Shown: piece by piece, positions 21,973-31,600 of the stretch
Position numbering within the stretch: the first letter of the stretch is position 1
Layout of the letters: every line of letters starts with the position of its first letter
Assembly: GCA_024637115.1 (NCBI GenBank)
Contig: JAGXFU010000008.1
Location: forward strand, 62,001 to 126,000
Direction: 5' to 3'
Source: Actinomycetes bacterium
GTDB lineage: Bacteria; Actinomycetota; Coriobacteriia; Anaerosomatales; JAGXFU01
DNA: 64,000 bases
Translations under genes and position numbers: made by a program
Notes under the pieces: model-generated
The model's input: only the letters and a program-made list of their open reading frames with translations
Told to the model about the DNA's origin: nothing
Database searches by the model: none

Positions 21973-24087
21973 ATGGCGTGGGAAGTGGCGCATGCAGAGA
22001 CCTTTCCGCTCGACTTGGGCAGGGCGCCCAAGAAGATCCGGAATGCCTGGACCAAGGCTGTCTTGCCAGTTCTTCGCGACAGGCCGGATGTCAGCGCGCC
22101 GCCCAAGGTGAAGAAACTCCAGGGCTATCGAGAGCTGTGGCGGCTACGGGTCAGCGACGAGTACCGGCTGATCTATCGAGTTGAGCTCGACTCCAAGTTG
22201 GTCATCGTGCTTATGCTGGATCACCGAAGCAAGGTCTATGATCGCCTGGGGATGGACGAAAACGGTACTCCCGGCAGCCGCATAGTGGCTGACGCACAGC
22301 ACCTCTTGGAGAAGGAGCCGACTGCGGCCGAGGTAGGTCTGGCTGAGATGCAGAAGGGTTCTCGTGATGACGATCAGTCGCCTGAACCGGACAAGCCGCT
22401 GGAGAAACCCCTCGACCTGGCCACTCTGACTGAATGGGGGGTTCCTGAGAAGTACCGTCCTCGCCTTCTGGCCGTTCGCAGCGAGGGTCAACTCCTTTCT
22501 CTCTGTTCAGAGATTCCTGAGTCCGTGCTGGAAACGGTTTTGAATGGACTGTGGCCGGCAACCATTGAGGACACCTTCCAGCAGCCTACTCGTGTCGCAT
22601 CCGATCCCGCAGAACTCCTTGAGGTTGCAGAGAAGGGGCGTGATCTTGAGAGCTTCCTTCTCCGTTTAGATCCAGAGCAGAAAGCGTTTCTTGGTCGATT
22701 CGAGGAGCCGACTCCAGTTGGGCCCTGGCTGCTCAAGGGTGGTCCTGGTTCAGGCAAGTCCACGGTGGCCCTCTACTGCATGGTTGCCCTAGCGGCGCGC
22801 GCACAATCTCAGCTACCGCTGGGTCAGCGGCCCACGAAGATCCTATTCACCACGTTCACGCATTCGCTGGTGAATGCTGCAGCCCATTTGACTCGCAGTC
22901 TGGGCATCGAGCCAGGACGGGTCGTCGAGGTGTCGAATGTGGACAAGCTGGCGTACACAGACTTGCCTAGCGAATGGAAACGACGAACGGTTCTAAATGA
23001 GAGAGAATCCCGAACGCGTGCAACCGAGGCCCTTGCGGCCTGCTTGCTAGATACCCGCGGCTTCTCGTTCACACGCAGTGACATCGAATTCCTAATGGAT
23101 GAGATTGACTGGGTGCTAGTTGGTCAAGACCTAGACAATGTGGATGAGTATGTGGCGGCGGAAAGGTCCGGACGCGGACGCGCAATGAATGAGTCGCAGC
23201 GTCGCAGTATCTGGCTCTTCTGGACAGAGCTCAAGCGTATTCTCGGCAAAGAGAATGAGTGCCTCTTTAGCCAGAGATTGCAGGCCGCCGCTCATCACAC
23301 CAAGGCTCGCTATGACTTCGTATTCATCGATGAAGCACAGGACCTCAAGCCTGTGGCCATCCGCTATCTAGCTCGGTTGTGCACCAATGGTAAGAACGTA
23401 TTTCTCACGGCGGACTCCAATCAGAGTATCTACGGCTCAGGAATGTCTTGGTCCAGCGTAGCCAAGGATCTCAACTTCCAAGGCCGAGCTCGAATCCTTA
23501 AACGAAACTACAGAACCACCCACGAGATATGGCGGGCGCTGTCGCAGCTCGCTCCAGTGGAGGGCAACGCGGACAAAGAGACTCTTGATGTGGAGACGGT
23601 CTACTCCGGGCCGTATCCATCGCTGGTACTGCATTCCGACGGAGCAGACAGAACGCGCCGTCTCAATGAGTATCTGCACCAATCGCTGAGAGAGGAGCGG
23701 CTTCCGGTGAGCTGTGCGGCAGTCCTCTGTGCGACCAACAAGGAAGCCGAGGAGGTCGCACGGGCTCTCGATCCCATGTTCAATGCCCTGGCGATGAGTT
23801 CCAGAAAGGCTGATCTGAGCCATCCAGGGGTGAAGGTTCTCACGATGCACACGGCCAAAGGCCTCCAATTCCCTGTTGTTGCTGTGGTTGGAGTCGAAGC
23901 GGGCAGACTGCCATCCCGTGTTCCAGAGGGGATGGATGAGGCAGAGCACCTCATGCGACAGAGGCGGTTACTGTTCGTGGCATGCAGTCGTGCTATGCGA
24001 CGACTCGCTGTGTTCGCAGCACGCAACAGGCCATCCCCGTTCCTTGATGAAGCCGATGATGAATTCTGGGAGGTAGAACCAGCCTAG
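21973..24087 (+). CDS. RelE/ParE-like domain fused to a UvrD/Rep-type SF1 helicase
   Basis: A 704-aa fusion. Residues ~8-90 are a RelE/ParE-like domain (LGRAPKKIRNAWTKAVLPVL, LQGYRELWRLRVSDEYRLIY and IVLMLDHRSKVYDR). After a charged linker comes the helicase: Walker A LLKGGPGSGKSTVAL (~residue 255), Walker B FVFIDEAQDLKPV, LTADSNQSIYGSG, LKRNYRTT, and a C-terminal LTMHTAKGLQFPVVAVVGVE with RRLLFVACSRA. The nuclease domain of AddA/RecB is absent. ATG 21973 has GGGGG upstream; ATG 21952 is a poorer start. No antitoxin gene is next to it, so the RelE domain may be a ribosome- or RNA-targeting module controlled by the helicase, or a non-toxic interaction domain. Confidence 0.85.
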   Translation: MAWEVAHAETFPLDLGRAPKKIRNAWTKAVLPVLRDRPDVSAPPKVKKLQGYRELWRLRVSDEYRLIYRVELDSKLVIVLMLDHRSKVYDRLGMDENGTPGSRIVADAQHLLEKEPTAAEVGLAEMQKGSRDDDQSPEPDKPLEKPLDLATLTEWGVPEKYRPRLLAVRSEGQLLSLCSEIPESVLETVLNGLWPATIEDTFQQPTRVASDPAELLEVAEKGRDLESFLLRLDPEQKAFLGRFEEPTPVGPWLLKGGPGSGKSTVALYCMVALAARAQSQLPLGQRPTKILFTTFTHSLVNAAAHLTRSLGIEPGRVVEVSNVDKLAYTDLPSEWKRRTVLNERESRTRATEALAACLLDTRGFSFTRSDIEFLMDEIDWVLVGQDLDNVDEYVAAERSGRGRAMNESQRRSIWLFWTELKRILGKENECLFSQRLQAAAHHTKARYDFVFIDEAQDLKPVAIRYLARLCTNGKNVFLTADSNQSIYGSGMSWSSVAKDLNFQGRARILKRNYRTTHEIWRALSQLAPVEGNADKETLDVETVYSGPYPSLVLHSDGADRTRRLNEYLHQSLREERLPVSCAAVLCATNKEAEEVARALDPMFNALAMSSRKADLSHPGVKVLTMHTAKGLQFPVVAVVGVEAGRLPSRVPEGMDEAEHLMRQRRLLFVACSRAMRRLAVFAARNRPSPFLDEADDEFWEVEPA

Positions 24088-24139
24088 CTCCGACGCATTG
24101 CGGTAGCATAGGACACACACTGCCACCCAGGAGCGAGTC

Positions 24140-25333
24140 GTGTACCGAGACATGGAATCGGATGTGTCTATGCCCAGTACGTCGGTTGCGCTGTTTGCGG
24201 GTATCGGCGGACTGGAGCTCGGATTGTCCGACTGCGGGATAGAGACGCAGCTCTTCTGTGATATTGATCCGGCGGCTCGTACGGTGCTGAGTGATCACTT
24301 TCCTAGCGCGAACATCACCTCAGACGTCCGTGAGCTCCGAGAGTTGCCCGAGACGGATCTGCTCACCGCAGGCTTTCCGTGCCAGGACTTGAGCCAGGTC
24401 GGTCGTCGAGCCGGCATTTCCGGAGGCAAGTCGAGCATCGTCAGCACCGTATTCAAGCTCATTAGGGATGCGAGCAAGAAGCCCGATTGGGTTCTGATCG
24501 AGAATGTCCCGTTCATGCTGCGCCTAGATCAAGGCGCAGCGATGTCGTACTTGGTCACGGAGCTTGAGCGGCTCGGCTACACGTGGGCCTACCGAGTGGT
24601 CGATGCTCGAGCATTCGGAATCCCCCAGCGCCGCAGGCGCGTATTCCTTCTCGCCTCACTAGTTGGAGATCCGAGACTGATTCTGGCCGATCAGGCCGAG
24701 CAGCGACCGGAGCCCGCATGGGATGGCGAGACGACGGGATTCTACTGGACCGAAGGGAATCGCGGTCTTGGGTGGGCCCCCGGTGCTGTACCCACGCTCA
24801 AGGGAGGTTCCGGACTAGGAATTCCATCGCCGCCAGCAGTCTGGGTCCCCGGCAAGACAATCGGGACACCAGACATCAGAGACGCTGAGCGACTTCAGGG
24901 CTTCTCCGAGGACTGGACGCGCTCGGTATCTGGGGGCCGGAGGGGCGAGGGCGCAAGGTGGCGTCTCGTTGGCAATGCCGTATGCGTTCCGGTCGCAAGG
25001 TGGATTGGCGGTTTGCTGATAGGGCCGGAGCCACACGGACTCCCAGAGGGACTTGAGATGTTGTCATCCGCCAAGTGGCCTACTGCAGCGTGGGGGGCGG
25101 GTGGGCGCCGATTCGAAGTCCCCTGTGGCGAGTGGCCGCAATCTGTCGCTACGGCTCCAATAGCTGAGTTCCTGCGCCATCCGTTGAAACCGCTCTCACA
25201 CAAGGCCACGGCGGGGTTCTACTCTAGACTGTCCAAGAGCGGATTGAGCCGCCCTGCAGAGTTCGATGAGGACCTGGTGCTTCACATCGCACGCATGGCG
25301 AGGGAAAGCGCAACCGTCTACTGTCCAAGCTAG
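24140..25333 (+). CDS. DNA (cytosine-5) methyltransferase, DrmMII-like by position
   Basis: A 397-aa C5-cytosine methyltransferase using SAM. Motif I is VALFAGIGGLELGL, motif IV TAGFPCQDLSQVGRRAG with catalytic Cys, motif VI LIENVPF, motif VIII IPQRRRRVFLLAS, and motif X RWRLVGNAVCVPVARWIGG. The target-recognition region is short (ERLQGFSEDW lies before motif X), and ~100 extra residues follow motif X. GTG 24140 has AGGAG seven bases upstream; ATG 24152 or 24170 are alternatives. It lies 128 bp before the DISARM operon on the same strand. Class 2 DISARM uses a C5 methyltransferase (DrmMII) while class 1 uses DrmMI, so having both here is unusual. It may also be an independent modification gene. 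Confidence 0.88.
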   Translation: MYRDMESDVSMPSTSVALFAGIGGLELGLSDCGIETQLFCDIDPAARTVLSDHFPSANITSDVRELRELPETDLLTAGFPCQDLSQVGRRAGISGGKSSIVSTVFKLIRDASKKPDWVLIENVPFMLRLDQGAAMSYLVTELERLGYTWAYRVVDARAFGIPQRRRRVFLLASLVGDPRLILADQAEQRPEPAWDGETTGFYWTEGNRGLGWAPGAVPTLKGGSGLGIPSPPAVWVPGKTIGTPDIRDAERLQGFSEDWTRSVSGGRRGEGARWRLVGNAVCVPVARWIGGLLIGPEPHGLPEGLEMLSSAKWPTAAWGAGGRRFEVPCGEWPQSVATAPIAEFLRHPLKPLSHKATAGFYSRLSKSGLSRPAEFDEDLVLHIARMARESATVYCPS

Positions 25334-25409
25334 CCCCGACGCTCAAGGCACGGCGGGTTCTGCATCCAAAAAGCTAGTTGCATGCGCCCCCATGTCATTT
25401 CCTTACTGT

Positions 25410-25431
25410 AAACTGACTAGGTTCAAACTGA
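25410..25431 (+). promoter_or_regulatory. Direct repeats in the DISARM leader
   Basis: AAACTGA occurs at 25410-25416 and 25425-25431, 15 bp apart, about 30 bp upstream of drmD, in the only AT-rich stretch before the operon (TTACTGTAAACT at 25403-25414). It is a candidate promoter/operator for DISARM expression. Confidence 0.35.
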
Positions 25432-25461
25432 TTCCTGAATGTGCGCTTGAGGGGGAATGGT

Positions 25462-28400
25462 ATGACCGAGGGGACGACGGTCGTTGAGGGCGGCGGGAGT
25501 CTGCCTGAGCTCGGCCAGTTGGTTGAGGTCAGGCGGCGCCAATTCGTGGTGTCCGATATCGATCGCTCGTCCATGCCCCCCGATCCGCTCACAGGCGAAG
25601 TGCGAGCGCCCCAGCACCTGCTCACGCTTACATCGGTTGAGGATGATGCTCTCGGCGAGGAGCTCCAAGTCGTGTGGGAGATCGAGCCCGGCGCGCGGAC
25701 GATTGAGCGCGGCGGACTGCCTCGGCCCGACGGGTTCGATGATCCTCGAAGGCTGCAAGCGTTCCTGCACGCGGTCCGCTGGGGCGCGGTTACGGACGCC
25801 GATCACCGCAATCTCCAGTCGCCTTTCCGGAGCGGCATCACTCTTGAGGACTATCAACTTGATCCGGTAGTGCGGGCTATCCAGATGCCGCGCGCGAACC
25901 TGCTGGTCGCTGACGATGTGGGACTCGGCAAGACGATCGAAGCTGGGCTCGTGATACAGGAGCTGATGCTCCGGCACCGCGCGCGTACAACGCTCATCGT
26001 CTGCCCCTCATCTCTGACCACCAAATGGCGCGATGAGATGCACGACAAGTTCGGCTTGGAGTTCCGAATCGTTGACACGCAGCTACTCAAGGAGCTCAGG
26101 CGCTCTCGCGGACTGCACGTGAACCCCTGGACTCACTTTCCGCGGCTCATCGTGTCGATTGACTGGCTCAAGCGGGACATCCCAATGCGAATGTTCCGAG
26201 ACGTGCTGCCATCCATGCCAACATACCCCCGGCCGTTCGACATCATGGTCGTCGATGAGGCTCACAACGTGGCACCGTCCGCGTCTGGCAATTACGCGGT
26301 GGACAGCCAGCGGACCAAGGCGATTCGGACCCTGGTGCCGCATTTCGAGCACCGCCTGTTCCTGACGGCGACACCGCATAATGGCTATCCTGAGTCATTC
26401 TCCTCACTGCTTGAGTTGCTCGATGATCAGCGTTTTGCGCGCGGCGTTGATCCGGATCGTGAGCAGCTGGCCAAGGTCATGGTTCGCCGTCTCAAAGACG
26501 AGATAGTCGACTGGCAAGGCAAACCAAAGTTCGCCAAGCGCGTACTCGTCCCGATCGAGGTTGAGTACTCAGATGATGAGCGCAAGGCGCATGCACTGCT
26601 GAGCGAATACTCCTCCCTGCGCTCAAGCGCGGCGAAACGTGCCGGCGGCGGTTTCGCGACCGACTTCGTCCTCAAGTTGCTCAAGAAGCGGCTCTTCTCG
26701 TCGCCTGCCGCGTTCACCACAACTCTCGAGAAACATCGAGCACGTCTTGAGGGCCGTGTTGTGGCCGAGGACCGCAAGTCCGCCTTCGACAAAGGAATTC
26801 TCAAGCGTGCGATCGAGAAGGTGGAAGAGGACTACGCGATAGACGAAGAGTATGAGTTGGCGCTCGATGAGGCTGTCGAGGCCGCCACTTCAGAAGCGGT
26901 CGAGCTTTCCCCACGCGAGATCGAGCTTCTCGATGAGATGAGCTCCTGGGCGCAGAGAGCATCAGGGCGTTCCGACTCGAAAGCAGAAGCGCTGTTCGCT
27001 TGGCTCGATGAGTATCTACGCCCTGGCGGGGTTTGGTCCGACCAGCGCGCCATCATCTTCACGGAGTATCGCGCGACGCAGGTATGGTTCGCGAACCTGC
27101 TCGCCTCGCGGGGTTTCGCAGGCGAGCACCTCATGCAGCTCTATGGCGGTATGGATCCCGAGGACCGCGACCGCGTTAAGGCGGCGTTCCAGGCGAGTCC
27201 CAAGGATGCCGAAGTGCGCATCCTCCTGGCGACGGATGCGGCGTCCGAAGGAATCGACCTACAGAACCACTGCTCATTCATGATTCACATTGAGGTTCCT
27301 TGGAACCCCAACCGACTGGAGCAGCGCAATGGCCGTATTGACCGTCACGGTCAACGAGCCCCAGAGGTGCGCATTCACCATTTCGTTCCAAGTGGCTTCC
27401 AGGAGTCAATTGAGCATGCTGAGTCGAGGGGGGATCTTGATGGTGATCTTGAGTTCCTTTGGGTCGCCGTCAAGAAGATAGAAGCGATCCGTCAGGATCT
27501 TGGACGTGTTGGTCCGGTGATTGCCAGCCAGGTAGAGGATGCGATGCTCGGACGTCGAGTGAACCTCGCTACCGATCAGGCTGAGAAGCAAGCGGCCGCG
27601 GCGCGCAAGGTGCTTGGGATTGAGAGACGCCTTGGTGAACAGATCCAGCGGCTTCACGACCGGGTCGAAGATACGCGCCGGGACCTAGACCTCACCCCGG
27701 AGAACGTGGAGCTCGTTGTCAGTACTGCGCTCGACCTTGCAGGTCAGCCATCGCTTGAGCGGATCGAGCTCTCTGGAGCAGAGACACCGGTGTTCCGCAT
27801 GCCGGCGCTCAAGGGCACGTGGGCTCACTGCCAGGACGGGCTCCTTCACCCACACACCGCCAAACGCCGACCCATCACGTTCGACAACTCCGCAATCGAT
27901 GGTCGCGACGACGTCGTCCTGGCGCACCTCGAGCACCGACTCGTTCAGATGAGCCTACGTCTCCTGCGGGCTGAAGTGTGGGCACCTGACAGCTACAAGC
28001 GCCTGCATCGTGTGACGGCGATGGTCGTCCCGGATTCCGTCCTCGATACTCCGGCTGTGGTCGCCTGGGCAAGGCTCATTGTTGTTGGCGAGAATCGTCA
28101 TCGCCTTCATGAGGAGATCATTCAGGCAGGTGGAGCCATTCGCTCAGGCCGTTTTGCACGATTCGGTAAGGAGCAGCTGGACGCCATTATCGAGCGTGCC
28201 GAGTTGCATCTGCCCAAAGGGGCGATGCTCGACCAGCTGACAGAAGTCTGGTCCAAAGTCGAAGACTCGCTCCTGGCCTCGATTGACGCGCGCAAGGACG
28301 ACCGCATGCAGTACGTCCAAAACGCGCTCGACCGGCGTCGCGACAAAGAGGTCGAGGACATGCGTGGGATCCTCAACGAACTTGAGCGTTCTATTCGCTC

Positions 28401-28629
28401 GCAGCTTGAGGAGCCGGAACATATGCAGCTTGAGCTCTGGAACAGCGCCGAGAAGGAGCAGCTGCAGCGCAACATCGGAGCACTGCAGCAGCGCCTTGAG
28501 CGCATCCCGGCTGAGACTGACAATGAGGCGCGCGTGATCGAGGCGCGCTACTCGTCGCCGTCGGACCGAGTGTTTCCTGTCGCGGTCGCCTTCCTCGTGC
28601 CGCAGTCCATGGCCGGGGGTACGCAATGA
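25462..28629 (+). CDS. drmD: DISARM class 1 SNF2-family helicase DrmD
   Basis: A 1055-aa SNF2/Swi2-type translocase, the signature of class 1 DISARM. Walker A is VADDVGLGKTIEAGLVIQEL (~residue 150), followed by TLIVCPSSLTTKWRDEM, Walker B IMVVDEAHNVAPS and LFLTATPHNGYPESFSSLLE. The second RecA lobe has RAIIFTEYRATQVW and ATDAASEGIDLQNHC, then VPWNPNRLEQRNGRIDRHGQ. A long helical C-terminus with coiled-coil-like stretches follows. ATG 25462 has GAGGGGGAA upstream. The stop overlaps the drmMI start by 4 bp (ATGA). DISARM blocks unmodified phage DNA soon after entry; DrmD's exact step is not established. Confidence 0.92.
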   Translation: MTEGTTVVEGGGSLPELGQLVEVRRRQFVVSDIDRSSMPPDPLTGEVRAPQHLLTLTSVEDDALGEELQVVWEIEPGARTIERGGLPRPDGFDDPRRLQAFLHAVRWGAVTDADHRNLQSPFRSGITLEDYQLDPVVRAIQMPRANLLVADDVGLGKTIEAGLVIQELMLRHRARTTLIVCPSSLTTKWRDEMHDKFGLEFRIVDTQLLKELRRSRGLHVNPWTHFPRLIVSIDWLKRDIPMRMFRDVLPSMPTYPRPFDIMVVDEAHNVAPSASGNYAVDSQRTKAIRTLVPHFEHRLFLTATPHNGYPESFSSLLELLDDQRFARGVDPDREQLAKVMVRRLKDEIVDWQGKPKFAKRVLVPIEVEYSDDERKAHALLSEYSSLRSSAAKRAGGGFATDFVLKLLKKRLFSSPAAFTTTLEKHRARLEGRVVAEDRKSAFDKGILKRAIEKVEEDYAIDEEYELALDEAVEAATSEAVELSPREIELLDEMSSWAQRASGRSDSKAEALFAWLDEYLRPGGVWSDQRAIIFTEYRATQVWFANLLASRGFAGEHLMQLYGGMDPEDRDRVKAAFQASPKDAEVRILLATDAASEGIDLQNHCSFMIHIEVPWNPNRLEQRNGRIDRHGQRAPEVRIHHFVPSGFQESIEHAESRGDLDGDLEFLWVAVKKIEAIRQDLGRVGPVIASQVEDAMLGRRVNLATDQAEKQAAAARKVLGIERRLGEQIQRLHDRVEDTRRDLDLTPENVELVVSTALDLAGQPSLERIELSGAETPVFRMPALKGTWAHCQDGLLHPHTAKRRPITFDNSAIDGRDDVVLAHLEHRLVQMSLRLLRAEVWAPDSYKRLHRVTAMVVPDSVLDTPAVVAWARLIVVGENRHRLHEEIIQAGGAIRSGRFARFGKEQLDAIIERAELHLPKGAMLDQLTEVWSKVEDSLLASIDARKDDRMQYVQNALDRRRDKEVEDMRGILNELERSIRSQLEEPEHMQLELWNSAEKEQLQRNIGALQQRLERIPAETDNEARVIEARYSSPSDRVFPVAVAFLVPQSMAGGTQ

Positions 28630-31600
28630 GTACGCCCATCAATCATGCCGAGTGGCTTTCGCTCATCGATGTATCCGGTCCCTTCCTGTCGATTCCGGTG
28701 CTCGACAAGGTGTTTCCTCAGGGTCTCGACGTCGTGGAGCCATCGACAGCGTCTCGAGTTCGCAGCGCCTACGAAGAATGGCGTGAATCAACGGATGATA
28801 CTCTTCAGCAAGCCTGGACAGAGTTCATCCTGGGTGAGGTTCTGGAGTATGAGTCGCGCGTCTTGAAGACGGATTCAGATATCCCGGCAACTCTACGCCA
28901 CACGGTTGCCGAGCATGGCGTTGAGCTACGTCCGTCGGCCGTGCTCGTTGAGCCGGGCGATGCGACGGCAGCCCGCCTCCTTGTCGCCGAGTGGCCAGCG
29001 ACACAGAAGGATCTTCAGCAGGCGGCGGCGGTAGACTCGTGGGCTGCGAGCCCCGCCGAGCGCATGACGGCGCTTTGCAGGGCGACGGGTGTCCGCCTCG
29101 GCCTCGTCACCAACGGCGAGCAATGGCTGTTGGTGGATGCGCCTCAGGGTGAGACTCCAGCGTATGTGACCTGGTACGCATCGTTCTGGATAGAGGAACG
29201 CATCACGCTCCAGGCATTCCGTTCTCTCTTGGGCGTACAGCGTTTCTTTGCGGTGGCAGCGGATGAGACGCTTGAGCAGATGCTTGCGGACTCGGTTCAG
29301 TATCAGGCCGAGGTCACCGACCAGCTGGGTGCCCAGGTTCGCCGAGCAGTAGAGGTGCTCATCCAGGCGCTGGACAAGGCCGACGCCGACGCCGGTCGGA
29401 AGCTCCTTGGCGATATTCCGGAATCAGTTCTGTACGAAGCGTCGATCACCGTGATGATGCGCCTCGTGTTCCTGTTCTGTGCCGAAGAGCGCGACTTGTT
29501 GCTGCTTGGCGACCCCGTTTACGACCAGTACTATGCGGTCTCGACGCTTCGCTCCATCCTGCGCGAAGAGGCTGATCAACACGGGATCGAGGTACTCGAA
29601 CGCCGTCAAGACGCATGGAGCCGACTGCTCGCGACTTTCCGGGGAATCTACGGCGGCATTGATCACGAGTCACTTCGCCTGCCGGCATACGGCGGTAGCT
29701 TGTTCGACCCCGATCGTTTTCCATTTCTTGAGGGGCGCGCGCCGGGGACGTCATGGAAGGGTACTCTGGCCAGTCCACTTCCAGTGGACAACCGGACCGT
29801 CCTCCACCTTCTAGAGGCTCTGCAGCTCCTGCAGATGAAGGGGAGAGGCGGTGTCGTTGCCGCGAGGAAGCTCTCGTTCCGCGCCCTCGACATCGAGCAG
29901 ATAGGCCACGTGTACGAGAGCCTGCTCGATCACACGGCGGTGCGTGCCGACGTTCCAACGCTGGGGCTAGTAGGCAAGCTTGGCGAGGAGCCCGAAGTCT
30001 CTCTTCTTGCTGTCGAGGAACAGTGGATGGCGAGTGAGGAGAGTCTACTCGACTTCCTGCATGATGAAACGGGCAAGTCAAAGTCTGCTCTGCAGAAGCT
30101 CCTTCTGCGCGAAGTAGAGTCAGAGTGGGGCGACCAGCTCAAGCGCGAGTGTGGAGACTCCGAGCTCTACAAGCGAGTCGAGCCTTTCCATGCGTTGGTG
30201 CGGGAGGACCCGTGGGGAGATCCTGTCGTCATGCGCCCGGGAGACATCTATGTCACGGCGGGAACAGACCGCCGTAGCTCCGGCACGCACTACACGCCCA
30301 AAGCACTGACCGAGGAAATCGTCCGATACACACTGGAACCGTTGGCCTACATAGGGCCAGCCGAGGGCAAATCGCGAGAAGACTGGAAGCTCAAGCCGTC
30401 GGCCGACCTTCTGGGTCTGAAGATCTGCGACCCCGCCATGGGTTCGGGTGCATTCCTCGTCCAGGTCGTGCGTTGGCTCTCGGAGCGTATCGTCGAGGCC
30501 TGGGATGTCGAGCAGGCCGTGGAGTCTCAGGTCGAGAGTCGCGAGGAGCGGGTCATGCACGCCCGGCGTTTGGTCGCTGAGCGGTGTGTGTACGGGGTCG
30601 ACGTGAATCCTCTCGCGGTGGAGATGGGAAAGCTCTCGCTCTGGCTCGTGACCCTATCGAAAGGCCGCCCGTTTGGGTTCCTCGATCATGCGCTGAGATG
30701 TGGCGACAGCCTTCTGGGAGTTCACGATCTTGACCAGATTCGCTACTTCCACCCGGATCCTGCAGAGGGCAAGAAGCGCAAGCTGACCTTCTTTGACCCC
30801 GGACCGCTGATCGAAGACGCGATTGATAGGTCTGAGAAGCTCCGCACCGAGCTTGAGTCCTTTGAGGTGCTTGATGTACGTGATGCACAGCAGAAGCAGG
30901 CCTTGCTGACCCAAGCGTCTGAAGCGACTGTTGCAGTCCGCGTGGTGGCGGATCTCGTTACATGCGCTGCGATATCAACAGCGGGTGAGTCGGCATCCGC
31001 ACGGGACACTCGTTTGCGGGCCTTTGAGCAGGAGTTGGCCTCGCGAGTCCAAGAATGGGAGGCAGTAGGCGAGGAGAGTAGACGCCTATTGAATGCGGGC
31101 ATTCCGGCTGGGCGAGATCCCCGGCAGCCGTTCCATTGGCCACTTGAGTTTCCGGAGGTGTTTGCTGGCGGAGGCTTCGATGCGCTATGCATGAACCCGC
31201 CGTTCGTGGGAGGGCAGAGGATTAGCGGCGTGTTCGGCGACGACTATCGATCCTACCTGCAGGAGCATGTTGCGGGGGGTGTCAGAGGGAGCGCGGACTT
31301 ATCGGCGCTGTTCTTCCGGCGTGTGGCTGCAGTTGCCAGCCCACGAGCGAGCGTAGGTTCGCTTGCGACGAACACGATCTCACAGGGCGCAACACGCGAG
31401 GTGGGTCTCGCTGCTCTCCGATTGCTGGGTTGGCATGTGGCGCGCGCGGTCTCGAGCCGTCCCTGGCCGGGCCAGGCGAATCTGGAGATCGCCGAAGTGT
31501 GGCTTCGTCGTGAAGCGGTCAAGAATCCTGTGCTGGACGAGCGATCCGTCCGATCCATCGGCCCCGACCTTCGGGAGCCGGGACGTGTGGAGGGTGAGCC

